In this document: piece by piece, positions 1 through 5,767 of the stretch
Layout: every line of letters begins with the position of its first letter
How positions within the stretch are numbered: the stretch's first letter is position 1
NCBI GenBank assembly: GCA_022511505.1
Contig: JAFLTK010000188.1
Location: forward strand, 1 to 6,048
Direction: 5' to 3'
DNA from: Muribaculaceae bacterium
Lineage (GTDB): Bacteria > Bacteroidota > Bacteroidia > Bacteroidales > Muribaculaceae
Length of the DNA stretch: 6,048 bases
Notes under the pieces: model-generated
The model's database searches: none
What the model was told of the DNA's origin: nothing
The model's input: only the letters and a program-made list of their open reading frames with translations
Made by a program: the position numbers and the translations under genes

Positions 1-1459
1 TTTTCAGTGAATTGGCATATTGCTCTGTTTTTTTCTGCAGATGCTCCATCGACTTTGCCAGGTCGCGGCCTTCATCCTCGCGGTCACGATATATCCACCC
101 GAGGGCGACCTCGCCATGAACGCAACCTGCATCGGAACTGGCCGTAGCCAATGCCACGGCGCGGTCATAGTCGATCTCAACCCCATGCCCATAGAGATGG
201 AATACAGCGAGTTGGGCCATCGCGTGGGCGTTACCATCGGCCACCTCCTTCTGCATCAGCGCCTCGGCTTCAGCGGCACGACCGTTATACCACAAGAACA
301 AAGCATAGTCGACAGCCACGTCGGGGCTGCGGTCGGGGTCCTCAAGGGCCATCTTAAAGAGGCGCTCCACTTCCGCGGGGTCATTATCGAGACCCTCGAC
401 ACCCTTTTGCATCAGCACGGCAAGGTGGTAGGCAGCCTTGCGTTCCCCGGCATCGGCGGCTGAGCGATACCAGTCGGCAGCCGTCACCAAGTCACGGTCA
501 ATCCGCAACGCTTTGACTATCACTCCGGTGCGGCAGAAGTCGCCCATCTGGGTCATTGCAGGCGGAAAGCCATGATTAGCTATATCATACGTCTCGTCGA
601 GAATCTCCTGCTCGAGCTTTATCGCCTCGGCGTCGGCGGCCTCTTTCTCGATATTGTCAATATACTCTCGGGCTTGGTGGGAACCCTGCGTGGCCGCTTC
701 TCTGATAATCAAATCGGCTTTTTTCTCGTCGGCTTCGACACCGAGGCCATTAAGAAGACACAGACCAACGAAGAACAGCGCGTCGGGATCGCCCAAAGCG
801 GCTGCCCTTTTGATGACCTCCAGGCCGGGGGCAGGGTTGACACCCTCGTTGTTCATGGCGATATAGGAAAGCATGGCAATCGCGCGAGGGCTGCTCAAAT
901 CGGCAGCCTCGTTGAGTAGCGCTATTGCGCGCTCGGGATTATAGGCAACGGTCTTGCGGTCGAGACAACCGCATGCGAGTTCCCATAGCGCCGGCTCGTA
1001 GTGCTGAGCAGCCGCCTCGCTGAGCAGAGAGAAATATTTGCACTCGCTCTTGACAGCTCCCCCCATGCCGTAGTGATAGAGCATCGCTTTCAGATACAGT
1101 CCTTTGCAGTCTTTGGCAGCCGCGGCCTTATCAGTGAGCGCGAGAATCTCGCTGCTGAAGTTTTCCCCCTCCTTCAGCATTTTAACAGCAGCGAGTCCGG
1201 TGTAGGCTCGTGCATAGCCAAGGTCGGCCGACGTCTGGAAAATCTTCTGTGCGGTGTCGACATCTACCTTGGTTCCATAGCCGTGAAGATAACACACCGC
1301 GAGGCAATAGAGCCCCGTGGGGTCGCCCGCAGTTGCGGCCTTGTTGGCCCACAGCCAGGCGTCTTCATATTGGCGCGCGATGATTCTTCTTTCAATCAAC
1401 TCCACCTGAGCGGCCACGTCGCCACCCTCGGCTTTCAATACAAGTTCTTGTAATTCCAT
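1..1459 (-). CDS. Sel1-like repeat (TPR-family) protein, C-terminus cut by window edge
   Basis: The minus-strand frame is open from ATG at 1459 to the left edge (486 complete codons, no stop), so the C-terminus lies outside the window. The protein is a chain of Ala-rich helical hairpins of the Sel1 type. Examples are AATAGDPTGLYCLAVCYLHG (residues 41-60), ALGDPDALFFVGLCLLNGLG (221-240), SAADAGERKAAYHLAVLMQK (333-352) and DGNAHAMAQLAVFHLYGHG (408-426). A charged, repeat-poor helix at about 267-286 splits the repeats into two blocks. The visible end (467-486) is Lys/Glu/Gln-rich and could be coiled coil. No signal peptide or membrane segment is seen, so it is probably cytoplasmic. Sel1 repeats normally act as protein-protein scaffolds; no catalytic domain is visible, and the partner is unknown. 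It starts 23 bp after the stop of the upstream gene, suggesting one operon. No clear Shine-Dalgarno precedes the ATG; the leader is A-rich, as is usual in Bacteroidota. Family assignment is firm, role unknown. Confidence 0.9.
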   Translation of the reverse strand, partial: MELQELVLKAEGGDVAAQVELIERRIIARQYEDAWLWANKAATAGDPTGLYCLAVCYLHGYGTKVDVDTAQKIFQTSADLGYARAYTGLAAVKMLKEGENFSSEILALTDKAAAAKDCKGLYLKAMLYHYGMGGAVKSECKYFSLLSEAAAQHYEPALWELACGCLDRKTVAYNPERAIALLNEAADLSSPRAIAMLSYIAMNNEGVNPAPGLEVIKRAAALGDPDALFFVGLCLLNGLGVEADEKKADLIIREAATQGSHQAREYIDNIEKEAADAEAIKLEQEILDETYDIANHGFPPAMTQMGDFCRTGVIVKALRIDRDLVTAADWYRSAADAGERKAAYHLAVLMQKGVEGLDNDPAEVERLFKMALEDPDRSPDVAVDYALFLWYNGRAAEAEALMQKEVADGNAHAMAQLAVFHLYGHGVEIDYDRAVALATASSDAGCVHGEVALGWIYRDREDEGRDLAKSMEHLQKKTEQYANSLK

Positions 1460-1482
1460 CTTTTGATAGATTTTATGGGTTA

Positions 1483-2001
1483 TTATGCAGCAAATTTTAC
1501 GGATACAAAAGGCTCGATGCCGTGTTCAAAGGTAGTGCTGAGAACCGTGCGGCCAAATAGGGAGCGGCTGCGCTTGAGCCACGAGCCCATCATGCCGGCG
1601 TCGCTACCATAGATGGCGACCGAGCCCAGGCGGCGGTTATCATAAATACTGGGGTAGAAGACATAGACCATCACCGGGACGGCACGGCGAGGCTTGGCAA
1701 CATCGCGAGGGTTCCCTCCCTCTCTGATGAAATTGCGAAGTGCAATCTCCTCGGCACGCTGGCGGTCGACGTCGGCGCGACGGAACACCTTGATGGTTCC
1801 GCGGTTAGACTCGCCGCGACGCGGGCGGTCGAGTGTGACCACCATGTTGTCGGCGGCCTTGAGGGTCAATGCGTCAAAGATTGAGCGGACTTCGCGCTCG
1901 ATGGTGGGAGTAAGGTTTGAATTTTCAACACCGGCTACAGCGGTGGATACGGTTGCGACCATTGAGGTCACGTTGCTGTTGGTTGAATTGTTCTTTTTCA
2001 T
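1483..2001 (-). CDS. Hypothetical protein, 172 aa, unknown function
   Basis: I do not recognise a family. The chosen start is ATG at 2001 (protein begins MKKNN), preceded by an A/T-rich leader; an in-frame GTG at 2070 would add 23 residues but is less likely. Residues 1-30 are Ser/Thr/Asn/Val-rich and probably disordered, or at most a very poor signal peptide. Residues 31-60 look like a helix followed by a strand. Residues 60-106 are strongly basic, with RPRRG, FRRADVDRQR and KPRR clusters. Residues 107-172 look like a compact beta-rich part (PVMVYVFYPSIYD, GSVAIYGSD, then FEHGIEPFVSVKFAA at the end). The basic middle could bind nucleic acid or another acidic partner, but this is only composition. 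The gene is followed after 23 bp by the Sel1-repeat gene, so the two may work together. It is the first gene downstream of the leftward promoter at 2468-2499, with a leader of about 460 nt. Confidence 0.7.
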   Translation of the reverse strand: MKKNNSTNSNVTSMVATVSTAVAGVENSNLTPTIEREVRSIFDALTLKAADNMVVTLDRPRRGESNRGTIKVFRRADVDRQRAEEIALRNFIREGGNPRDVAKPRRAVPVMVYVFYPSIYDNRRLGSVAIYGSDAGMMGSWLKRSRSLFGRTVLSTTFEHGIEPFVSVKFAA

Positions 2002-2183
2002 GTTGTTTAAAAGTTTTAGATAAATAATTAAATTGTTGATTTTTAGTATTTTGGCTCTGATGAGATTCACCCGGAGACAAACCTGTCGTTGCTTTCAGGT
2101 ATGATACCGAGGAGAGAAATCCCATTTTGAGCCTTTTTTCCGCAATAGGCATAGCCAGTTCGGGTGAGGGCACACCTATGGCG

Positions 2184-2240
2184 AAAAAAATTTTTGATTG
2201 CCCGAAACCGCAGGGACATTCGCGGAATCTTGCAATCAAA
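2184..2240 (-). terminator. Intrinsic terminator-like or attenuator hairpin in the leftward leader
   Basis: A perfect 9-bp inverted repeat pairs 2240-2232 (TTTGATTGC in the minus transcript) with 2201-2193 (GCAATCAAA). Inside the 30-nt interior a CCGC/GCGG stem stacks towards the tip, separated by symmetric mismatches (AA/GG, TT/TT). The hairpin is followed in the minus direction by two A and then seven T (2190-2184). The T-run lies on the 3' side only for leftward transcription, which fits a terminator on that strand. The outer stem is AT-rich, so termination could be weak or conditional. It sits between promoter and gene, so it would act as attenuator or small-RNA terminator. Confidence 0.4.
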
Positions 2241-2253
2241 GCAATTAGATTTT

Positions 2254-2273
2254 GCTCGAGGCCTTCCTCAAGC
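2254..2273 (-). repeat. 8-bp stem, 4-nt loop hairpin in the leftward leader
   Basis: In the minus transcript GCUUGAGG, loop AAGG, then CCUCGAGC form eight consecutive pairs, one of them U-G. In the plus transcript the same position would be a C-A mismatch, so the structure is better on the minus strand, agreeing with the leftward promoter. It ends 13 nt before the terminator-like hairpin. There is no T-run after it, so it is not a terminator by itself. Confidence 0.45.
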
Positions 2274-2360
2274 GTCCCATTCCAGAATTTCAATGAACAC
2301 CTTCACGATTGGATATAATTCTCCCGTGAAATAATTTACACGGTTTTTGAAGATGTACAT
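2268..2360 (-). CDS. Possible 30-codon leader ORF (very tentative)
   Basis: An ATG at 2360 opens a 30-residue frame ending in TGA at 2268. The peptide starts MYIFKNRVNYF and ends EILEWDA. Seven of its 30 residues are aromatic (Tyr2, Phe4, Tyr10, Phe11, Tyr16, Phe22, Trp28). AGAGG lies three bases before the ATG, closer than an ideal ribosome site. Its stop codon falls within the 8-bp hairpin and just upstream of the terminator-like hairpin, the arrangement expected of a leader peptide. A frame this short arises readily by chance in AT-rich DNA, and coding character cannot be judged from one sequence. Confidence 0.18.
   Translation of the reverse strand: MYIFKNRVNYFTGELYPIVKVFIEILEWDA
2324..2343. 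repeat. Imperfect 20-bp palindrome CCGTG-N10-CACGG
   Basis: CCGTG (2324-2328) and CACGG (2339-2343) are perfect inverted arms, and part of the AT-rich centre also pairs. On the plus strand five T follow at once (2344-2348), so it could be a weak rightward terminator, but no plus-strand gene precedes it. It may instead be the first hairpin of the leftward leader or a dimeric regulator site. The evidence is only the symmetry. Confidence 0.28.
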
Positions 2361-2467
2361 AAACCTCTGAAATTGAGGACTTTAAATCTACTTTTTATCT
2401 AAACTTTTAAACTATAATTTTTGATGGTTAAACAATAAAGCGTGTCGGGTCTACCCCAATCACGTTG

Positions 2468-2499
2468 CAAAATTACAACCATTTCTCCAATCCACCAAA
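2468..2499 (-). promoter_or_regulatory. Bacteroidetes-type sigma-ABfr promoter, leftward
   Basis: On the minus strand TTTG (2499-2496), a 20-nt spacer and TAATTTTG (2475-2468) match the published Bacteroides primary-sigma consensus, TTTG then TAnnTTTG with a spacer of about 19-21 nt, at all ten fixed positions. Transcription would start near 2461 and run towards the unknown/Sel1 gene pair. A rough count with uniform base composition gives about 0.005 such matches expected by chance across both strands of this intergenic region; AT richness raises that, but it stays well below one. Confidence 0.6.
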
Positions 2500-2501
2500 T
2501 A

Positions 2502-2551
2502 TTTTTCAAAAAAATTGCGTTTTTTCGTATTTTTTCGCGTTTTTCAGTTTT
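2502..2551. promoter_or_regulatory. Phased A/T-tracts, predicted curved DNA upstream of the leftward promoter
   Basis: T-tracts start at 2520 (T6), 2530 (T6), 2540 (T5) and 2548 (T4). T5 (2502-2506) and A7 (2508-2514) lie next to the promoter. The spacing of 10 bp, close to the helical repeat, for the first three is that of intrinsically bent DNA. The block lies immediately upstream of the -33 box for leftward transcription, where an UP-like element or a nucleoid-protein site would be placed. Confidence 0.45.
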
Positions 2552-2717
2552 CTCTGAGTGACGTTTTTAGAGTTTTCGTCCTTCGGGCTCACACCGGCGA
2601 CAAAAGCCAACGACCGGTATTTCCTTTCAAGCCTATCAAAATCTTTCCAATCCTCACATCGCGGCGCCTTTAATTGTCAAAATATGTTATTATGGGTGAA
2701 AATTGCAGAATGTTTAC

Positions 2718-2725
2718 TAAATTTG
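2718..2725 (+). promoter_or_regulatory. Candidate -7 box for the rightward pectin operon
   Basis: TAAATTTG fits TAnnTTTG and lies 115 nt upstream of the first plus-strand ATG (2841). No TTTG stands 19-21 nt upstream; that stretch reads about TATGGGTG. The promoter would therefore be weak on its own and might need an activator, as is common for polysaccharide-utilisation genes. A single 8-base match in AT-rich DNA is modest evidence. Confidence 0.33.
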
Positions 2726-2840
2726 CAACAATGGAGGTAATAGGCGCTTTTTGCTCCCTATAAGGCGACAAAACTACCTTAATACATGCCCCTCCTCCTA
2801 TTCAATCTTGGAAATAAACAAAATCAACTTATTATTACAA

Positions 2841-3293
2841 ATGAAAAAGAAACTTCTTGCAATCGCCGGGCTCGCCTTGATGATGGGCGCGGGATTGCAC
2901 GCGGCAACCACCCAGACTCTGCTTGTCAACGGCGAGCAAGTCGACAAGGTCGTGACGCGCATGCACTTTGAGGGCGACAATGTCGTTCTCCACTTTGGCG
3001 ACGAAACCGCCGCCTTTGATATGGCAACGGTCATGCTGATGTTTGACCACTCGGCCTCGGGTATCGAAGCCATCGAGATGTTCAGTTTCAATGGCGCTGT
3101 TACCGGCGGGGTGCTTCAACTTCAAGGCGCCGAAGCCGGCGCCGCTGTCGAGGTCTACAGCCTTAACGGCACAGCGGTTGCCGCCGCAGTCGCCGACGAG
3201 GCCGGTGCGGCCGATGTCGACGTGTCATCGCTTGCGCCGGGCGTCTACATCCTGCGCGCCGGCACCAAATCGGTTAAATTTGTAAAACGATAG
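2841..3293 (+). CDS. Small exported protein with Por/T9SS-type C-terminal sorting domain
   Basis: 150 residues. The start is ATG 2841, because it opens a clean signal peptide (MKKKLLAIAGLALMMGAGLHA, cleavage near residue 21 or 22); an upstream in-frame TTG at 2751 would bury it. Residues 24-72 form a small strand-rich module (LLVNGEQVDKVVTRMHFEGD, then VVLHFGDETAAFDMATV). It resembles the 'DGS...I.F.G..L.V' N-terminal module common in Prevotella/Bacteroides secreted proteins and present in the next gene. Residues about 91-150 carry the hallmarks of the type IX secretion C-terminal domain: VEVYSLNGTAV at 104-114, VDVSSLAPGVYILRAG near 127-142, and a basic end (KSVKFVKR). No catalytic or binding domain lies between. 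It precedes the pectate lyase by 4 nt, so the two are cotranscribed and probably translationally coupled. Function is unknown; it could be a surface accessory of the lyase or a cell-envelope peptide. Signal peptide and sorting domain are clear, role is not. Confidence 0.85.
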   Translation: MKKKLLAIAGLALMMGAGLHAATTQTLLVNGEQVDKVVTRMHFEGDNVVLHFGDETAAFDMATVMLMFDHSASGIEAIEMFSFNGAVTGGVLQLQGAEAGAAVEVYSLNGTAVAAAVADEAGAADVDVSSLAPGVYILRAGTKSVKFVKR

Positions 3294-3297
3294 GGCT

Positions 3298-5724
3298 ATG
3301 ATGAAGAAAGCATTGATATACAGCGGCATGGCACTCGCCATCGCAGTGACCGCCCAAGCACAGAACAAGGTCAACCTCACCCGCGCCGACGGTAGCGTGG
3401 AGACTATCGAGGTCAGCAATATCCAGACAATCGACATCGACGGCAGTCGTCTGACGGTCAACGGCGTCGACGGAACTCCCCGCGTCTATGACGGCGACGT
3501 GACAGCCGTGTCGTTCATCAAAAGCGTTGCCGGCAGCGTGCAACTGACCGAAGCCGCCGGATGGTTTGAAAGCGCCTATGTCAAGTGGACCAACATGGCC
3601 GGCGCCTCCAACTATTATGTATATGTGAAGCCCTCGACCGGGGGCGAATGGACGCGCATCGACTATCAACTCGTCAGAAACTATGGCAGTTATGGTCGCG
3701 CCGACATTCCCGGCTTGAAGGAAGGTCAATATCTGATGAAGGTCGTTCCGGTCATGAACGGCACCCTGATGGAAGGCCTCGCCGCCGAGACGGGTGTTCT
3801 CAACGTCAAGGCCCACGACCGCAGCGGCTTTGCCCATTTCAATTTTACCGACGGCATCGGTGCCTATAACAACGACGGCACACTCAAGGCCGACGCCAAG
3901 GTGTTCTATGTCACCGCCGAGACCGCCAAAACCATCACCACCACCGTTCAGCAGGGCAAGAACGCCGTGACTGCCACCGGTTTCCAGGACATTATCGCCA
4001 AATACCAGAAAAAGGACCTCGTTGCCACACCGCTATGCTTCCGCATCATCGGCCGACTTCCGGCCGACGCGATGGACGCTTTCGGCAGTTCGGCCGAGGG
4101 TCTGCAAATCAAGGGTGCCAATGCCTATCAGCAACTCAACATCACCATCGAGGGTATTGGCGACGACGCCACCGTCCACGGCTTCGGCTTCCTGCTGCGC
4201 AACACCTGCGGCATCGAGTTGCGCAACTTCGCCATCATGGATTGTATGGACGACTGCGTGTCGATTGACACCGACAACTCCCACGTCTGGGTCCACAACC
4301 TCGACCTCTTCTATGGTCAGGCCGGCGGCGACTCTGACCAGGCCAAGGGCGACGGCACCATCGACCTCAAGGGCGACTCCCAATATCTGACAATCAGCTA
4401 CAACCATTTCTTTGACTCGGGCAAATCATCGCTTTGCGGCATGACGAGCGAGAGCGGGCCCAACTGGATTACTTACCACCACAACTGGTTTGACCACAGC
4501 GACTCGCGCCATCCGCGCATCCGCACGATGAGCGTCCACGTGTTCAACAACTATTTTGACGGCAACTGCAAGTATGGCATCGGTGCCACGACCGGCTCTG
4601 ACGCCTTTGTCGAGGCCAACTATTTCCGTGACTGCAAATATCCCATCCTGACCTCCCTCCAGGGCAGCGACATCATGGGCGAAGGCAGTTCGGCCAACGG
4701 CAAGGGCACATTCTCGAGCGAGGCCGGCGGCTCTATCAAGGCCTACGCCAACGAGATTCGCGGCTGGTACTTCTACCGCCCGTGGAGCGAGACCAACACC
4801 ACCGAGTTTGACTGCTATGAGGCCACCTCGCGCGACGAGAAGGTTCCCGCCACGGTCAAAGCTAAATCGGGCGGCGACACCTACAGCAACTGGGACACCG
4901 ACGCCTCGCTGATGTATAGCTATAGCCCCGACGCGGCCGTCGACGTTCCCGCCATCGTCAAGGGAGCCTACGGTGCCGGCCGTTGCAACCACGGCGACTT
5001 CAAGTGGACATTCAACAACAATACCCAGGACAAGAACGACGCCGTCATCACAGCTCTCAAGAGCGCCATCGTCGGCTACAAGTCGACCGTCGTCGGCTTC
5101 TATGAGCAAAGCACCTCGTGGGGCGACGCTGCAACCTCGACCGTCAACGGCGGCGATGCCTCGGTTGGCTCTGAGTTCCCCTTTGGCGACGGCAACAAGG
5201 CTCCCGGCTTTAGCGGCGTGGGCGGCGGCAACGGCGACGGCGGCGAAACCGATGACCCTGTCGGTCAGGGCGCACCGTTCATCGCTTCGGCCGACGGCAA
5301 GGACTATTTCTATTTCAACGAAGCCAACTCGACCCAAACCAAGGCTTGGATTGCCGACGGCACGCTGACACTCGACAGCAGTTCGTCGTTCAACCCCGCG
5401 TTTGCCAACGCCGAATACACCGACCTCGTCGGCGCTATCTCACTCGGCAAAAGCGGAGGCTCGCTGACAATAGCCTGTCCCGGTCTGAGCGCACTGAAAC
5501 TCAAAATGTTGCGCACCGGCACCTACAGCGGTGGCATCAAGATGAGCACCGACGGCGGCAAGACATGGACCGAGGTAACAACCTTCAACCAGAAGAAAGG
5601 CGTCGTTGACCTCGACCTGACCGGAGCCGCCGTTTCGGCCGGTCCCTGTCTGCTGAAAATCGAGAACAGTGCCACCGGCAACCTCAACATCCTTGGCCTC
5701 TATATCCTGAAAGCGGCCGAATGA
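3298..5724 (+). CDS. Secreted pectate lyase, PL1 family, multidomain (808 aa)
   Basis: Cleaves de-esterified homogalacturonan by calcium-dependent beta-elimination outside the cytoplasm. Signal peptide 1-21 (TAQA, then Q); ATG 3298 and 3301 are both possible starts. Residues about 23-75 are the DGS-type module (NLTRADGSVETIEVSNIQTI); 80-167 look like fibronectin type III (VKWTNMAGASNYYVYVKP). The PL1 beta-helix spans about 175-535. Its signature pieces are W331-VHN, D352-GTID356-LKG, K376, HHNWFDH (394-400) and R404-HPRI-R409. By alignment from memory with Bacillus/Dickeya PL1 enzymes, D352 and D356 bind calcium, K376 and R409 bind substrate, and R404 is the catalytic base. A Gly/Asp linker (about 638-655) leads to a C-terminal beta-rich, perhaps carbohydrate-binding, domain (656-808) ending without a sorting signal. 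It lies 4 nt after the sorting-domain gene and 43 nt before a rhamnogalacturonan lyase. Family very sure; exact substrate preference inferred. Confidence 0.95.
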   Translation: MMKKALIYSGMALAIAVTAQAQNKVNLTRADGSVETIEVSNIQTIDIDGSRLTVNGVDGTPRVYDGDVTAVSFIKSVAGSVQLTEAAGWFESAYVKWTNMAGASNYYVYVKPSTGGEWTRIDYQLVRNYGSYGRADIPGLKEGQYLMKVVPVMNGTLMEGLAAETGVLNVKAHDRSGFAHFNFTDGIGAYNNDGTLKADAKVFYVTAETAKTITTTVQQGKNAVTATGFQDIIAKYQKKDLVATPLCFRIIGRLPADAMDAFGSSAEGLQIKGANAYQQLNITIEGIGDDATVHGFGFLLRNTCGIELRNFAIMDCMDDCVSIDTDNSHVWVHNLDLFYGQAGGDSDQAKGDGTIDLKGDSQYLTISYNHFFDSGKSSLCGMTSESGPNWITYHHNWFDHSDSRHPRIRTMSVHVFNNYFDGNCKYGIGATTGSDAFVEANYFRDCKYPILTSLQGSDIMGEGSSANGKGTFSSEAGGSIKAYANEIRGWYFYRPWSETNTTEFDCYEATSRDEKVPATVKAKSGGDTYSNWDTDASLMYSYSPDAAVDVPAIVKGAYGAGRCNHGDFKWTFNNNTQDKNDAVITALKSAIVGYKSTVVGFYEQSTSWGDAATSTVNGGDASVGSEFPFGDGNKAPGFSGVGGGNGDGGETDDPVGQGAPFIASADGKDYFYFNEANSTQTKAWIADGTLTLDSSSSFNPAFANAEYTDLVGAISLGKSGGSLTIACPGLSALKLKMLRTGTYSGGIKMSTDGGKTWTEVTTFNQKKGVVDLDLTGAAVSAGPCLLKIENSATGNLNILGLYILKAAE

Positions 5725-5767
5725 TGACAACCTCGCAAATTCTTTCACCTTAATTAATATAACAACC

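Larger units (their letters stand above)
2184..2461 (-). promoter_or_regulatory. Putative structured leader or small RNA of about 280 nt
   Basis: If the promoter at 2468-2499 starts transcription about 7 nt after its -7 box, near 2461, the leftward transcript would carry roughly 460 nt of leader before the gene at 2001. The first 280 nt contain three inverted repeats in order and end at a U7 run (2190-2184) just after the last hairpin. This could be an attenuated 5' leader controlling the unknown/Sel1 operon, or a stand-alone small RNA with its own terminator. No known riboswitch or RNA family was recognised. Transcript boundaries are inferred, not seen. Confidence 0.35.
2002..2840. other. 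AT-rich divergent intergenic region without a convincing protein gene
   Basis: These 839 bases separate the leftward unknown/Sel1 pair from the rightward pectin-lyase operon and are clearly more AT-rich than the flanking genes. The only open frames are short. They begin with TTG or GTG or run out of frame into neighbouring genes, and show no recognisable protein motif. Contents supported by sequence are a leftward two-box promoter (2468-2499), phased A/T-tracts (2502-2551), hairpins at 2193-2240, 2254-2273 and 2324-2343, and a rightward promoter-like box at 2718-2725. Between about 2552 and 2717 I see nothing beyond weak partial inverted repeats. Confidence 0.75.

Noticed and set aside
20..463. 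Plus-strand frames at 20-463, 572-919 and 1001-1453
   Set aside because: All lie antisense to the continuous Sel1-repeat frame, which shows regular family repeats throughout.
2078..2085. Possible nearer leftward promoter (CAGGTTTG on the minus strand) for the unknown gene
   Set aside because: It has one mismatch in the -7 box and no -33 box at the right distance, so it is too weak to call, although a start here would shorten the leader.
1925..2293. Minus-strand frame of 122 codons in the leader region
   Set aside because: It starts at TTG, ends out of frame inside the 172-residue gene, and the second half is only that gene's shifted reading. The first half covers the hairpins and shows no family motif.
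2500..2551. T-rich stretch as a CRISPR or tandem repeat
   Set aside because: Units are too short and unequal for a tandem or CRISPR repeat; only the 10-bp phasing is notable and is reported as such.
2590..2617. Inverted arms ACCGG and CCGGT
   Set aside because: Only five pairs with a competing inner GGC/GCC pairing and no T-run or promoter link; likely chance.
2558..2740. Short plus-strand frames at 2127-2318 and 2558-2740
   Set aside because: They have no leader or recognisable motif and overlap promoter and hairpin elements; length is within chance for AT-rich DNA.
2768..2775. CAAAACTA, a second leftward -7 box match
   Set aside because: No CAAA (TTTG on the minus strand) lies at the required 19-21 nt, and it falls in the leader of the rightward operon.
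4426..5337. Long minus-strand open frame of 303 codons inside the pectate lyase gene
   Set aside because: It is antisense to a clear PL1 coding region; the Val/Ala/Gly-rich product has no motif and follows from the GC-rich third positions of the real gene.
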